Below the pieces are notes generated by a model, which worked only from the letters and a program-made list of their open reading frames with translations, ran no database searches and was not told the origin of the DNA. A DNA stretch of 64,000 bases from Bacillus sp. NP157 (lineage in GTDB: Bacteria; Pseudomonadota; Gammaproteobacteria; Xanthomonadales; Rhodanobacteraceae): the NCBI GenBank assembly GCA_018889975.1, contig CP076546.1:3224001-3288000 (forward strand), in the 5' to 3' direction. Every line of letters begins with the position of its first letter. Positions within the stretch are counted from its first letter, which is position 1. This document shows positions 29,696-39,492 of this stretch, one piece after another. A program made the position numbers and the translations under genes.

Positions 29696-31972
29696 ATGCC
29701 GTCGTTCTCCCGCATGCTGCGGAACCTGGCCGTCCTGGCCACGCTCAGCCTGTTCGCCCTGCCCGCCCTGGCCCAGGACGAAGACAACCTGTTGCCGGTG
29801 ACCGAGGCCTTCCACCTCACCACCGACGCCAGCCAGCCCGGCATGGTGAAGCTGCACTGGCGCATCGCGCCGGACTATTACCTCTATCGCGGCCGGATCA
29901 AGATCAAGGCGGCCGACGCCAACGCGGTGAAGCTGGGCGAGCCCAAGCTGCCCGACGGCATCAAGAAGCACGATGAATACCTTGGCGACGTGGAGATCTA
30001 CCACGGCGACATCGAGGCGACCCTGCCGTACACGCTGGCCGACGCGGGCAACAAGACCCTCGCGCTGGACGTCCAGTACCAGGGCTGCCACGAGGTCGAG
30101 CCGAAGATCTGCTATCCACCGAACACCGAGCACCTGAAGCTCACCGTTGGCGCGGCGTCGACGATCCCGAGCGGCCCGGCCCCGGGCGCGGACGCGGGCG
30201 CACCGGCAGCGAAGGCCAGTGGCGCCGCCCTGCTCGGCGCCCCGGCGGCCACGCCCGGCACCGATGCCCAGGCCCTGCCCGCCGACCAGGCCTTCCGCTT
30301 CGAAGCGCTGGCAAAGGATGGCAAGAGCCTGCTCCTGCGCTGGACGATGCCGAAGGATTACTACCTCTACCGCGACAAGACCGAGATCAAGGTGACCTCG
30401 CCCAGCGGGGTCAGCGCGGGCGAGCCCGACTGGCCGAGCGGCATCGCCCACCACGACGAGCACTTCGGCGACACCATCGTCTATTTCGACCAGGTGGAAG
30501 TCCCCGTGCCGCTGGCCGGGGCGGACGCCTCGAAGAAGGTGGAGCTGGATGTCGCCTACCAGGGCTGCCTCGAGAACGGCATCTGCTATCCGGTGATGAC
30601 CCGCCACCTGAGCGCCGACCTCGCCTCGGGCGCCGTCACGGTCGGCAGCGCGTCGAACGCCGCGGCTGGCGCTGGCGCGCCGGCGGCAGCCAATGGCGGC
30701 ACGGCAGCGGCCGAAGTCGCCCCGACCCCGCCCCCGGCCGACCTGATGCCGGGCGGCGAAGCGAAAGTCGGCTTCATCGCGGCCATCGGCCTGGCCCTGC
30801 TCGGCGGCCTGATCCTTAACCTGATGCCCTGCGTGCTGCCGGTGCTGTCGCTGAAGGCGATCACCGTGCTGGAAAGCGGCGAAAGCCCGGCCGCGGCCCG
30901 CCGCCATGCGCTTTGGTACACGGCGGGCGTCATGCTGGCCTTCATCGCCCTGGGCCTGGTGGTCGTTGGGATCCGTGCGGCTGGCCACGGCCTGCAGTGG
31001 GGCGCCCAGTTCCAGCAGCCGGTGATCGTCGGCGCGCTGGTCTACGTCATGCTCGGCATCGGCCTGTCGATGTCCGGGGTGTTCGAGATCGGCGGCTCGC
31101 TCGGCAACGTGGGCAGCGACCTTGCCTCGCGCTCGGGCCCCATGGGCGACTTCTTCACCGGCGTGCTCGCCGTGGTCGTGGCCAGCCCCTGCACCGCGCC
31201 GTTCATGGGTTCGGCGATCGCCTTCGCGTTCGCCGCGCCGGTCTGGGTCGCCTTCCTTATCTTCGTCGCGCTTGGCCTCGGCCTGGCCCTGCCGTTCCTG
31301 TTGATGGGCTTCGTGCCTGCCGTGGCGCGCATGCTGCCGCGGCCGGGTCGCTGGATGGAAACGCTGAAGCAGGCGCTGGCCTTCCCGATGTACCTCACTG
31401 CGGTGTGGCTGCTGTGGGTGCTGGCCAAGCAGCGCGGTGCGGACGCCGCGGCACTGGTCCTCGGCGGCGGCGTGCTGCTGGCCATGGCCCTGTGGTGGTA
31501 TGGACGCAGCCGCGGCGCGCGCCTTTCGTGGGTCTTCACCGCCGTGCTCGCGGTGGGCGCGGTCGCCGCGTTGTGGACCGTGCACGGCCTGCCGGCGGTG
31601 TCGGCCAATGCGGTCGCTACCGACGGGTCCGTGCCTTACTCCCCGCAGAAGCTCGCCGAACTGCGCGCGGCCGGCACCCCCGTGCTGGTCGACATGACCG
31701 CCGACTGGTGCATCACCTGCAAGGCGAACGAACGCGCCGTGCTCGACACCGACGCGTTCCGCGACCTGCTCAAGCGCACCGGCACCGTGTACATGAAGGG
31801 CGACTGGACCGACGTCAACACCACCATCGCCGCCTACCTTGAGCAGTACCACTCGGTGGGCGTGCCGCTCTACGTGGTGTATCCGAAGGGCGGCGGCGAC
31901 GGCCACAAGCTGTCGACCGTGCTGACCCAGGACAACGTCCGCCAGGCCCTCGAGACGGCCGCGGGCACGTGA
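29696..31972 (+). CDS. dsbD: thiol:disulfide interchange protein DsbD with tandem N-terminal alpha domains
   Basis: Carries electrons from cytoplasmic thioredoxin across the inner membrane to periplasmic reductases. 758 residues: signal peptide (LAVLATLSLFALPALAQ), two DsbD-alpha domains in tandem (about residues 30-150 with Cys131/Cys139, and 195-310 with Cys291/Cys297, each after YQGC), an Ala/Pro linker, an eight-helix beta domain with the redox cysteines in LNLMPCVLPVLSLK (Cys379) and VVASPCTAPFMG (Cys499), and a thioredoxin-like gamma domain with DWCITCK (Cys672/Cys675). E. coli DsbD has only one alpha domain. GGAG lies 6 bases before the ATG at 29696. Confidence 0.93.
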   Translation: MPSFSRMLRNLAVLATLSLFALPALAQDEDNLLPVTEAFHLTTDASQPGMVKLHWRIAPDYYLYRGRIKIKAADANAVKLGEPKLPDGIKKHDEYLGDVEIYHGDIEATLPYTLADAGNKTLALDVQYQGCHEVEPKICYPPNTEHLKLTVGAASTIPSGPAPGADAGAPAAKASGAALLGAPAATPGTDAQALPADQAFRFEALAKDGKSLLLRWTMPKDYYLYRDKTEIKVTSPSGVSAGEPDWPSGIAHHDEHFGDTIVYFDQVEVPVPLAGADASKKVELDVAYQGCLENGICYPVMTRHLSADLASGAVTVGSASNAAAGAGAPAAANGGTAAAEVAPTPPPADLMPGGEAKVGFIAAIGLALLGGLILNLMPCVLPVLSLKAITVLESGESPAAARRHALWYTAGVMLAFIALGLVVVGIRAAGHGLQWGAQFQQPVIVGALVYVMLGIGLSMSGVFEIGGSLGNVGSDLASRSGPMGDFFTGVLAVVVASPCTAPFMGSAIAFAFAAPVWVAFLIFVALGLGLALPFLLMGFVPAVARMLPRPGRWMETLKQALAFPMYLTAVWLLWVLAKQRGADAAALVLGGGVLLAMALWWYGRSRGARLSWVFTAVLAVGAVAALWTVHGLPAVSANAVATDGSVPYSPQKLAELRAAGTPVLVDMTADWCITCKANERAVLDTDAFRDLLKRTGTVYMKGDWTDVNTTIAAYLEQYHSVGVPLYVVYPKGGGDGHKLSTVLTQDNVRQALETAAGT

Positions 31973-32496
31973 ACCGGGGCCCCACCTTCTGGATCGTGGT
32001 GCTGGCCGTAGCGGCCGCGTCGCTGGGCCTGTGGGTGGAGCACCGGCGCCAGCACCCGACCGAGGTGGACGGCGTGGCTATCGCTTCGGTGGGCGACCTG
32101 GCGCCCGCGGCGACCTGGCTGAGCATCGACGGCAAGCCGCGGCCCCTTAAGGACTGGCGCGGCAAGCGCGTGCTGGTCAACTTCTGGGCCACCTGGTGCG
32201 GGCCCTGCCAGCGCGAGATGCCGATGCTGAGCGCCTACGCCCGGGCGCATCCGGGCGTGACGATCATCGGCGTGGCCGAGGACACGGCACCGGCCGTGCG
32301 TGCCCGGCTCGCCGCCGGGCCGCTAGCCTACCCGGTGGCGCTGGCCGCCAGCGACGGCCCGGGCGGCTCGCTGGCGTTCGGCAATACCCTGCGCGCGCTG
32401 CCATATAGCGTCCTGATCGGCGGCGATGGGCGTATCCTGCGGCGCAAGATGGGCACGTTCAGCGAGCAGGAGCTCGCCGAATGGCTCGCGCCCTGA
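31969..32496 (+). CDS. TlpA/ResA-like thioredoxin-fold protein
   Basis: A 175-residue membrane-anchored periplasmic thiol-disulfide protein. It has one N-terminal helix (TFWIVVLAVAAASLGLWV) and a thioredoxin domain with the active site NFWATWCGPCQREMPML and the cis-Pro region LRALPYSVLIGGDGRI. The GTG start overlaps the dsbD stop (GTGA), so it is coupled to DsbD, its likely electron donor. A role in cytochrome c or oxidative repair is plausible but not shown here. Confidence 0.9.
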   Translation: MNRGPTFWIVVLAVAAASLGLWVEHRRQHPTEVDGVAIASVGDLAPAATWLSIDGKPRPLKDWRGKRVLVNFWATWCGPCQREMPMLSAYARAHPGVTIIGVAEDTAPAVRARLAAGPLAYPVALAASDGPGGSLAFGNTLRALPYSVLIGGDGRILRRKMGTFSEQELAEWLAP

Positions 32497-32511
32497 GTCT
32501 TTAGGATCTTT

Positions 32512-33060
32512 ATGGAAAGCATGCCCTCGCACGACGAGGCGATCGACGCGACCCGGCTGTGGCTGGAACGCGCCGTGATCGGCCTGAACCTCTGCCCGTT
32601 CGCCAAGGCGGTGCACAAGAAAGACCAGGTCCGCTACGTGGTCAGCGACGCCACCCAGCCGCTGCAACTGCTCGAAGACCTCAACCGCGAGTTGGCGTTC
32701 CTCCGCGATACCAGCCCGGACAGCGTGGACACGACCCTGTTGATCCATCCGGGCGTGCTGGAGGATTTCGAGGATTTCAACGAGTTCCTCGAGGTGGCCG
32801 ACGCCGCCGTGGGCGACCTCGACCTCGAGGGCGAGATCCAGGTAGCCAGCTTCCACCCCGATTTCCAGTTCGACGGCACGGCGCCGGGCGACATCACCAA
32901 TTACACGAACCGCTCGCCGTTCCCGACGCTGCACCTGCTGCGCGAGGCCAGCATCGACCGGGCGGTGGCCGCCTTCCCCGACGCCTCGAAGATCTTCGAG
33001 GCCAACATGGAAACGCTGGACAAGCTCGGCCTCGACGGCTGGCAAAAACTGTTCGCCTGA
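32512..33060 (+). CDS. DUF1415 domain protein
   Basis: A 182-residue soluble protein filling the whole DUF1415 family: TRLWLERAVIGLNLCPFAKA at the start, TTLLIHPGVLEDFEDFNEFL in the middle, and QVASFHPDFQFDGTAPGDIT with NYTNRSPFPTLHLLRE near the end. The invariant Cys-Pro and the His/Asp/Asn-rich segments suggest a binding or catalytic site, but no function is established. AGGA lies about 6 bases before the ATG. It lies 15 bases after the thioredoxin gene, probably in the same transcript. Confidence 0.88.
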   Translation: MESMPSHDEAIDATRLWLERAVIGLNLCPFAKAVHKKDQVRYVVSDATQPLQLLEDLNRELAFLRDTSPDSVDTTLLIHPGVLEDFEDFNEFLEVADAAVGDLDLEGEIQVASFHPDFQFDGTAPGDITNYTNRSPFPTLHLLREASIDRAVAAFPDASKIFEANMETLDKLGLDGWQKLFA

Positions 33061-33223
33061 CCCGGGACCCCGCCGCCGCGCCGGGGGTGGGACCATACGG
33101 CGGCGTCTGGAAAGTCGTGAACTACGGCGAACTGCGCCGATCTCCACCGAACTGGACATGGGCCCACGACAGGCGCACACTGCGCGGCGTTCCGGCTTTC
33201 CGGACCTCAGGCACAGGTGAACA

Positions 33224-33673
33224 GTGGCCAGGATCCTCGTCCTGCACGGACCCAACCTCAATCTCCTCGGCGTTCGCGAGCCGGCGGTTTATGGACGCGA
33301 GACCCTCGCCGACATCAACGCCACGCTGCAGGCCCGGGCCCAGGCGGCCGGGCATGACCTCAGCTGGTTCCAGTCCAACGCCGAGCACGAGCTGATCGCC
33401 CGGATCCACCAGGCGCGCGACGAAGGCGTCGCGTGGATCCTGTTCAACCCGGCGGCGTTCACCCACACCTCGGTCGCCCTGCGCGATGCGCTGGCCGGCG
33501 TGGCCATCCCGTTCGTCGAAGTGCACCTGTCCAACCCGCACGCCCGCGAGCCGTTCCGCCACCACTCGTATCTGTCGGACATCGCCTCGGGCGTGATCTG
33601 CGGCTTCGGTGGCGACAGCTACCGGCTGGCGCTGGAAGCCGTCCTGCTTCGCGTCGCCGTCCCGGCGGCCTGA
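33224..33673 (+). CDS. aroQ: type II 3-dehydroquinate dehydratase
   Basis: Third step of the shikimate pathway: dehydroquinate to dehydroshikimate. 149 residues. The N-terminal [19 protein letters not shown] (catalytic Tyr and neighbouring Asn), [37 protein letters not shown] (catalytic His) and [12 protein letters not shown] are all present. The start is a GTG with AGGTGA just ahead. aroQ-accB-accC is a common gene order. Confidence 0.95.
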   Translation: MARILVLHGPNLNLLGVREPAVYGRETLADINATLQARAQAAGHDLSWFQSNAEHELIARIHQARDEGVAWILFNPAAFTHTSVALRDALAGVAIPFVEVHLSNPHAREPFRHHSYLSDIASGVICGFGGDSYRLALEAVLLRVAVPAA

Positions 33674-33726
33674 TTCCCTTTTCGCGGCGCGTCGCGCGCC
33701 CGTCCCACCACCAGAAGGTTTGTCCC

Positions 33727-34188
33727 ATGGACCTGCGCAAGATCAAGAAGCTCATCGACCTGCTCGAGGAATCGAACCTCGCCGAGCTGGAAATCAAGGA
33801 AGGCGAAGAAGTGGTTCGCCTGTCCCGCGTGCCGAAGGGTGGCGTCGCCGTCGCCCAGCCGATGTACGCCGCCCCGGCTCCCGTCGCCGCCCCGGCCCCG
33901 GTGGCCGCCGCTGCACCGGCCGCGCCCGCCGTCGTCGAATCCGGCCTGCCGGCTGGCCACGTGGTGAAGGCGCCGATGGTCGGCACCTTCTACGCCGCTT
34001 CCACACCGGGGGCTCCGGCCTTCGCCACCGTTGGCCAGCAGGTCAAGGCCGGCGAGACACTGGGCATCATCGAAGCGATGAAGATGTTCAACCAGATCGA
34101 ATCCGATATCGCGGGCACGGTCGTCGCCATCCTGGTCGAAAACGGCCAGCCGGTGGAATTCGACGAACCGATGTTCGTCGTCGCCTGA
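33727..34188 (+). CDS. accB: biotin carboxyl carrier protein of acetyl-CoA carboxylase
   Basis: Carries the biotin arm between AccC and the carboxyltransferase in fatty-acid synthesis. 153 residues: helical N-terminus ([20 protein letters not shown]), an Ala/Pro-rich hinge (about residues 45-75), and the biotinyl domain with [19 protein letters not shown], the thumb region and the biotinylation site [12 protein letters not shown]. The start at 33727 follows AGAAGG; longer open frame upstream is not homologous. accC starts 10 bases after the stop. Confidence 0.96.
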   Translation: MDLRKIKKLIDLLEESNLAELEIKEGEEVVRLSRVPKGGVAVAQPMYAAPAPVAAPAPVAAAAPAAPAVVESGLPAGHVVKAPMVGTFYAASTPGAPAFATVGQQVKAGETLGIIEAMKMFNQIESDIAGTVVAILVENGQPVEFDEPMFVVA

Positions 34189-34198
34189 GGCCCTCGCC

Positions 34199-35569
34199 AT
34201 GCTCGAGAAGGTCGTCATTGCCAATCGCGGTGAAATCGCGCTGCGGGTGCTGCGCGCGTGCCACGCGCTCGGCATCAAGACGGTCGCGGTGCACTCCACC
34301 GTCGATCGCAACCTCAAGCACGTCGGCCTGGCCGACGAATCGGTGTGCATCGGTCCGGGTCCCTCGGTCGACAGCTACCTCAACATCCCGCGCATCATCG
34401 CCGCCGCCGAGATCACCGACGCCGGCGCGATCCATCCGGGGTACGGCTTCCTCTCGGAGAACGCGAACTTCGCCGAACAGGTGGAGCAGTCGGGCTTCGT
34501 ATTCATCGGCCCCACCGCCGACGTGATCCGCCTGATGGGCGACAAGGTCGAAGCCATCCGCGCCATGAAGGCGGCGGGCGTGCCGTGCGTGCCCGGCTCG
34601 GGCGGCCCGCTCGGCGACGACGTGGATGAAAACATCCGCATCGCACGCGAGATCGGCTACCCGGTGATCATCAAGGCCGCCGGTGGCGGCGGTGGCCGCG
34701 GCATGCGCGTCGTGCGCACCGAAGCCCACCTCGCCAACTCCATCGTGATGACCAAGCAGGAAGCGAAGGCCGCTTTCAGCAACGATCAGGTCTACATGGA
34801 GAAGTTCCTGGAGAATCCGCGCCACGTGGAAATCCAGGTGCTCGCCGACGGCCAGGGCAACGCCATCCACCTGGGCGAGCGCGACTGCTCGATGCAGCGT
34901 CGCCACCAGAAGGTGGTTGAGGAAGCGCCGGCGCCGGGCATCACCCCGGAAATGCGCGCGGAGATCGGCAAGGTCTGCGTCGATGCCTGCCTGCGCATCG
35001 GCTACCGCGGCGCGGGTACGTTCGAGTTCCTGTTCGAGAACGGCCGCTTCTACTTCATCGAGATGAACACCCGTATCCAGGTGGAACATCCGGTGACGGA
35101 ACTGGTGACCGGCATCGACCTGGTCCGCGAGCAGTTGCTGATCGCCGGCGGCGAGAAGCTGTCCATCCGCCAGGAAGACATCGTGCTCAATGGCCATGCC
35201 ATCGAGTGCCGCGTCAACGCCGAGGATCCGGACACCTTCATGCCGAGCCCCGGCACGGTGAAGCGCTTCGAGGCCCCGGGTGGCCCGGGCGTGCGCGTCG
35301 ACACGCACCTGTACGACGGCTACCGCATCCCGCCGAACTACGACTCGATGATCGGCAAGATCATCGTGCACGGCCCGGACCGTGCCACCGCCATCGCACG
35401 CATGCGCATGGCGCTGAACGAGACGGTGATCGAAGGCGTGAAGTGCAACATCCCGCTACAGCAGCGGATCATGGCCGACGTCGGCTTCCAGCAGGGTGGG
35501 CAGAACATCCACTACCTGGAAAAGCGGATGGCGGAGCAGAAAGAAAAAGAAGCACCGCACGCCGAGTAA
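34199..35569 (+). CDS. accC: biotin carboxylase subunit of acetyl-CoA carboxylase
   Basis: ATP-dependent carboxylation of the biotin on AccB. 456 residues with the ATP-grasp fold: N-terminal [39 protein letters not shown], glycine loop [35 protein letters not shown], the [14 protein letters not shown] segment and the catalytic [19 protein letters not shown] typical AccC length. Followed within 2 bases by a strong terminator that ends the aroQ-accBC unit. Confidence 0.97.
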   Translation: MLEKVVIANRGEIALRVLRACHALGIKTVAVHSTVDRNLKHVGLADESVCIGPGPSVDSYLNIPRIIAAAEITDAGAIHPGYGFLSENANFAEQVEQSGFVFIGPTADVIRLMGDKVEAIRAMKAAGVPCVPGSGGPLGDDVDENIRIAREIGYPVIIKAAGGGGGRGMRVVRTEAHLANSIVMTKQEAKAAFSNDQVYMEKFLENPRHVEIQVLADGQGNAIHLGERDCSMQRRHQKVVEEAPAPGITPEMRAEIGKVCVDACLRIGYRGAGTFEFLFENGRFYFIEMNTRIQVEHPVTELVTGIDLVREQLLIAGGEKLSIRQEDIVLNGHAIECRVNAEDPDTFMPSPGTVKRFEAPGGPGVRVDTHLYDGYRIPPNYDSMIGKIIVHGPDRATAIARMRMALNETVIEGVKCNIPLQQRIMADVGFQQGGQNIHYLEKRMAEQKEKEAPHAE

Positions 35570-35571
35570 GA

Positions 35572-35602
35572 AAAAATCCCGCCAGATGGCGGGATTTTTT
35601 TG
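35572..35602. terminator. bidirectional terminator between accC and prmA
   Basis: A 7-bp stem TCCCGCC / GGCGGGA with loop AGAT (35578-35595), six A on the left and seven T on the right. It ends accBC on the plus strand and prmA on the minus strand. Confidence 0.92.
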
Positions 35603-36505
35603 TCACGCGCGCTTCCTGCGGCCGCTGATCCGCACCCAGTCCTCGAGCTGGCGCACCTCAAGCTCTTCGAACCACTCGGCATAACGCACCAGCAACTCCT
35701 CGTGCTGCCCGAACAGGATGCCCGACAGCGCGAACTGCGCGCCCGGTTTCACCGCCGCGGCGAAGGTCGGCGCAAGTTCGCCGAGCGGCCCGGCGAGGAT
35801 GTTCGCGACGAGCACGTCGGCCAGCTCCACCGGCGCTTCGCCCGGCAGGTAAACCTCCAGCGCATCGTTGACGCCATTGCGTTCGGCGTTGTCATGCGAG
35901 GCGATCAGCGCCTGCGGGTCGTTGTCGATGCCGACGGCACGCGCCGCGCCGCACTTCAGCGCAGCGATGGCGAGGATGCCGGAGCCGCAGCCGTAGTCGA
36001 GCACCATCTGGCCGGCCATCTGCTGGCCGTCGAGCCACTCCAGGCACATCGCCGTGGTCGGGTGGGTGCCGGTACCGAAGGCCAGGCCCGGATCGAGGCG
36101 CACGACGACGATGCCACCGTCTTCCGGCGGGTCGATGTTCCACGGGTAGACCCACAGCCGGCGGCCGAACGGCATCGGCTTGAACTGGTCCATCCACGCA
36201 CGCTCCCAGTCCTGGTCTTCCACTTCGCGCCAGGCGATCTGCGCCGGCTCGATGAAGGGCAGGTCGTCGGCGATGGCGGCGGTCAGGCCACGACGGTCGG
36301 CCTCGATGTCAAACAGCGCGTTCAGGACGATCTGGTTCCACAGCGGGAGCTCGCCCACGCCGGGCTCGAAGATGGCCTCTTCGTCGGGCGTCTCCGCGTC
36401 GGCGTCCTGCAGGGTGATGGACAGCGCGCCCAGGTCTTCGAGCGCGGCTTCGACGCGTGGCTGTTCGGCGGCGCGGATCGTCAGGGATAGTTCGAGCCAG
36501 GGCAT
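35603..36505 (-). CDS. prmA: ribosomal protein L11 methyltransferase
   Basis: SAM-dependent enzyme that trimethylates L11. 300 residues: an N-terminal substrate-recognition domain (WLELSLTIRAAEQPRVEAAL) and a class I methyltransferase domain with LDYGCGSGILAIAALKCGAA (motif I), VGIDNDPQALIASHDNAERN (motif II) and DVLVANILAGPLGELAP (motif IV), with DPGLAFGTGTHPTTAMCLEW ahead. Divergent from the DUF3426 gene, as is usual in Xanthomonadales. Confidence 0.95.
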   Translation of the reverse strand: MPWLELSLTIRAAEQPRVEAALEDLGALSITLQDADAETPDEEAIFEPGVGELPLWNQIVLNALFDIEADRRGLTAAIADDLPFIEPAQIAWREVEDQDWERAWMDQFKPMPFGRRLWVYPWNIDPPEDGGIVVVRLDPGLAFGTGTHPTTAMCLEWLDGQQMAGQMVLDYGCGSGILAIAALKCGAARAVGIDNDPQALIASHDNAERNGVNDALEVYLPGEAPVELADVLVANILAGPLGELAPTFAAAVKPGAQFALSGILFGQHEELLVRYAEWFEELEVRQLEDWVRISGRRKRA

Positions 36506-36569
36506 GGGCGGTCCATGGGGGAAGCGTGGGAGCGACGATTCTAGCGGGCGCGCACGTTATGATCGAACG

Positions 36570-37385
36570 ATGTACACCCAGTGCCCAGACTGCCTCACCG
36601 TCTACAAGCTCGAAGCGGAGCTGTTGGTCCCGGCGTGCGGCTGCCTGCGCTGCAGCCATTGCGACGCGGTCTTCAACGCGCTTGGCACGCTTGCCGCCCA
36701 CCTGCCGCCCGAGCCGTTCACGCGCCTGCCCGAGCATGCGCTGGACCGCGACCCGCCCGTCGCCGACGTCGCGGTGTTCCGCCCACGCTCGCCGGCGGCT
36801 GGGCCGGACCCGGCCGTCGAGCCTGTCGACGAAGCCGACGCAGCGATGCCGGCGCCCGACGATTTCTCCCAGCTGACCTTCACGCCGAAATTCGCGCGCA
36901 CGAAGAAACAGCGCTCGTGGCGCACGGCCGGCTGGATCACGGTCTGCCTCGTGCTGCTCCTTGGCCTCGGCGCACAGCTGGCCTGGGCGAAGCGCGACAC
37001 GCTGGTGGGCGACCCGACCTTCGGACCGATCCTTTCGACCACGTGCAACGTGATCGGCTGCCAGCTGCCGCTGGTCGCCGCGCCTGCACAACTGCGCCTG
37101 CTCGCACGCGATGTCGAGCAGCACCCGTCCGTTCAGGACGGCCTGCTGATCACCGCCAGCGTGCACAACGATGCGTCCTTCGCGCAGCCGTATCCGGTCG
37201 TCACCATCGTGCTCTCCGATGCCGACGGCCAGCGCCTGGCGATGCGTCGATTCCAGCCGGAAGACTACGTCGGCGACGCCAGCCTGCGCGCCCACGGCCT
37301 GGCCGGCGGCGCGACCACGGCGATGGTGTTCGAGGTGCAAGACCCGGGCCAGCGGGCGGTCGCTTTCGCATTCAGCTTCGAGTGA
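36570..37385 (+). CDS. zinc-ribbon / DUF3426 membrane protein
   Basis: A 271-residue protein with an N-terminal MJ0042-type zinc ribbon (MYTQCPDCLTVYKL and CLRCSHCDAVFNALG, two CxxC pairs). An acidic proline-rich linker, one membrane helix near residues 121-140 (AGWITVCLVLLLGLGAQLAW) and a C-terminal DUF3426 domain (SVHNDASFAQPYPVVTIVLS) follow. It sits between prmA and fis, its usual place. Function unknown. I start at 36570, where the zinc ribbon begins. There is no ribosome site; a TATGAT ends 6 bases upstream, so the mRNA may be leaderless. Confidence 0.88.
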   Translation: MYTQCPDCLTVYKLEAELLVPACGCLRCSHCDAVFNALGTLAAHLPPEPFTRLPEHALDRDPPVADVAVFRPRSPAAGPDPAVEPVDEADAAMPAPDDFSQLTFTPKFARTKKQRSWRTAGWITVCLVLLLGLGAQLAWAKRDTLVGDPTFGPILSTTCNVIGCQLPLVAAPAQLRLLARDVEQHPSVQDGLLITASVHNDASFAQPYPVVTIVLSDADGQRLAMRRFQPEDYVGDASLRAHGLAGGATTAMVFEVQDPGQRAVAFAFSFE

Positions 37386-37556
37386 CCATTCGAAAAAATT
37401 TCTTTTTGCAAGCCTGCACTTCCACCCCGTGGGCGAGTACACTCGGTTCCCTTCGCGACTCCCGGCCAGCCTTGCGCGGCGTCCGTGTCGCACCTGCGAG
37501 CATTTCGAACAAGAACCCACCGGGACAGGCGTTCCGGTGTGCGAGAGGGACATGCC

Positions 37557-37838
37557 TTGAACGCTGTGAGACTTACTGCCGCCGAGGCCGCCAACGAAAC
37601 CTCCATGCAGAGTGCTCTCAGCGAATGCGTCAGCCGTACCGTGCGCCGCTATCTCGCGGACATTGGTGACACCGAAGGCGGTGAAGGCCTGCATGCCCTG
37701 GTGATCCGCGAGGTCGAAGGCCCCCTGTTGCGTGAAGTGCTCGCGTTCCACGACGGCAACCAGAGCCGCGCCGCCGCGGCCCTCGGCATCAACCGTGCCA
37801 CCCTGCGCAAAAAGCTGGCTGCCCACGGTATTTCTTGA
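37557..37838 (+). CDS. fis: DNA-binding protein Fis
   Basis: Nucleoid-associated protein that bends DNA and activates rRNA promoters. About 93 residues. The C-terminal helix-turn-helix LREVLAFHDGNQSRAAAALG followed by INRATLRKKLAAHGIS is the Fis signature. I chose the TTG at 37557 because GAGAGGGA stands about 6 bases ahead; an ATG at 37605 (MQSALSE) is the shorter alternative, and open frame upstream of the TTG is not homologous. fis next to purH is typical here; in enterics it follows dusB instead. Confidence 0.9.
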   Translation: MNAVRLTAAEAANETSMQSALSECVSRTVRRYLADIGDTEGGEGLHALVIREVEGPLLREVLAFHDGNQSRAAAALGINRATLRKKLAAHGIS

Positions 37839-37846
37839 GCAATCCG

Positions 37847-37867
37847 GCCGCCCGGCGTTTGGGCGGC
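37847..37867 (+). terminator. GC hairpin after fis, abutting the purH -10
   Basis: A 7-bp stem GCCGCCC / GGGCGGC with loop GGCGTTT, 8 bases past the fis stop. No T-run follows; the sequence runs straight into TATAAT. It may slow or end fis transcription, or affect the purH promoter. Confidence 0.45.
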
Positions 37868-37873
37868 TATAAT
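37868..37873 (+). promoter_or_regulatory. consensus -10 hexamer upstream of purH
   Basis: A perfect TATAAT 29 bases before the purH ATG. The position 17 bases upstream has no recognisable -35 (CGGCCG), so this promoter may rely on an activator. I saw no PurR-type palindrome. Confidence 0.5.
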
Positions 37874-37902
37874 GGCGCGCTTTCCCCTGCCGGAAAGTGC
37901 CC

Positions 37903-39492
37903 ATGCCCTCCCCCGACCTCGTCCCCGTCCGCCGTGCGCTCGTCAGCGTCTCTGACAAGCAGGGCCTGACCGACCTCGCCCGCCGCCTCGTCGCGGCCAA
38001 CGTCGAGATCCTTTCCACGGGTGGCTCGGCCAAAGCGCTGCGCGACGCCGGCATCCCCGTTCGCGACGTGGGCGACCTGACCGGGTTCCCGGAAATCATG
38101 GACGGTCGCGTGAAGACGCTGCACCCGAAGGTGCATGGCGGCCTGCTCGGCCGACGCGGTACCGACGACGCGGTGATGGCCGAACACGGCATCGTTCCGA
38201 TCGACCTGCTCGTGCTGAACCTGTATCCCTTCGAGCGTACCGTCGCGAATCCGTCGTGCTCGCTGGAAGACGCCATCGAGAACATCGACATCGGTGGCCC
38301 GGCCATGCTCCGCGCCGCGGCGAAGAACTGGAACGACGTCGGCGTGCTGACCGACCCGTCGCAGTACGACGGCGCGCTCGGCGAGATCGAAGGCAACGGT
38401 GGCCTGTCCCGCGCCACCCGTTTCCAGCTGTCGGTCGCCGCGTTCAACCGCGTGTCGAACTACGACGCCGCGATCAGCGATTACCTCTCCGCTGTCACGC
38501 TGGACGAGACCCACACCGCCGTCGCCGGACACGCCGAATTCCCGGCGCAGTCGAACGGCCGCTTCGTGAAGGTGATGGACCTGCGCTACGGCGAAAACCC
38601 GCACCAGGCCGGCGCGTTCTACCGCGACCTCTATCCGGCCGAAGGCACGCTGGCCACGTTCCGCCAGCTGCAGGGCAAGGAACTGTCGTTCAACAACATC
38701 GCCGACGCCGATGCCGCGTGGGAATGCGTGCGCCAGTTCGACGCGCCGGCCTGCGTCATCGTCAAGCATGCCAACCCGTGCGGCGTGGCGGTGGCGGCCG
38801 ATCCGCTCGCGGCGTACGAACTCGCCTATGCCACCGACCCGACCTCGGCCTTCGGCGGCATCATCGCGTTCAACCGCCCGCTGGATGCGGAAACGGCGAA
38901 GGTGATCCTCAAGCGCCAGTTCGTCGAAGTGCTGATCGCCCCCGTCGTCGAAGCCGGCGCCGTCGACGAAGCCACGAAGAAGGCCAACGTGCGCGTGCTG
39001 GAGATCCCGCTGGGCGACGGTCGCAACACCCACGACATCAAGCGCGTCGGCTCGGGCCTGCTCGTGCAGACCGCCGACCATCGCCAGGTCACGCGCGACG
39101 AACTGAAGGTGGTCAGCAAGGTGCAGCCGACGGCGACCCAGCTCGACGACCTGCTGTTCGCCTGGCGCGTCGCCAAGATGGTGAAGTCGAACGCGATCGT
39201 CTACGCGAAGGACCAGCGCACCATCGGCGTCGGTGCCGGCCAGATGAGTCGCGTGGTCAGCGCGAAGATCGCTGGCCTGAAGGCCGAGGAAGCCGGCCTG
39301 GTCGTACCGGGCAGCGTGATGGCCTCCGACGCGTTCTTCCCGTTCCGCGACGGCATCGACGCTGCCGCCGCCGCCGGCATCGCCGCCGTGATCCAGCCGG
39401 GTGGTTCGATGCGCGACAGCGAAGTGATCGCCGCCGCCGACGAACACGGCATGGCGATGGTGTTTACGGGCGTCCGCCATTTCCGGCATTGA
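37903..39492 (+). CDS. purH: bifunctional AICAR formyltransferase / IMP cyclohydrolase
   Basis: Last two steps of purine synthesis to IMP. About 529 residues. The N-terminal IMP cyclohydrolase has [39 protein letters not shown] and the [20 protein letters not shown] motif. The formyltransferase has [29 protein letters not shown] (Lys-His catalytic segment), [11 protein letters not shown] and the C-terminal [20 protein letters not shown]. The ATG at 37903 has GGAAAG ahead; a GTG two codons earlier is possible. Its 3' end overlaps the convergent transporter gene by 29 bases. Confidence 0.96.
   Translation: MPSPDLVPVRRALVSVSDKQGLTDLARRLVAANVEILSTGGSAKALRDAGIPVRDVGDLTGFPEIMDGRVKTLHPKVHGGLLGRRGTDDAVMAEHGIVPIDLLVLNLYPFERTVANPSCSLEDAIENIDIGGPAMLRAAAKNWNDVGVLTDPSQYDGALGEIEGNGGLSRATRFQLSVAAFNRVSNYDAAISDYLSAVTLDETHTAVAGHAEFPAQSNGRFVKVMDLRYGENPHQAGAFYRDLYPAEGTLATFRQLQGKELSFNNIADADAAWECVRQFDAPACVIVKHANPCGVAVAADPLAAYELAYATDPTSAFGGIIAFNRPLDAETAKVILKRQFVEVLIAPVVEAGAVDEATKKANVRVLEIPLGDGRNTHDIKRVGSGLLVQTADHRQVTRDELKVVSKVQPTATQLDDLLFAWRVAKMVKSNAIVYAKDQRTIGVGAGQMSRVVSAKIAGLKAEEAGLVVPGSVMASDAFFPFRDGIDAAAAAGIAAVIQPGGSMRDSEVIAAADEHGMAMVFTGVRHFRH

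Noticed and set aside
33061..33223. Possible small gene or RNA between the DUF1415 gene and aroQ
   Set aside because: GC-rich sequence with no start/ribosome-site pair, no stable hairpin with T-run and no homology that I recognise.
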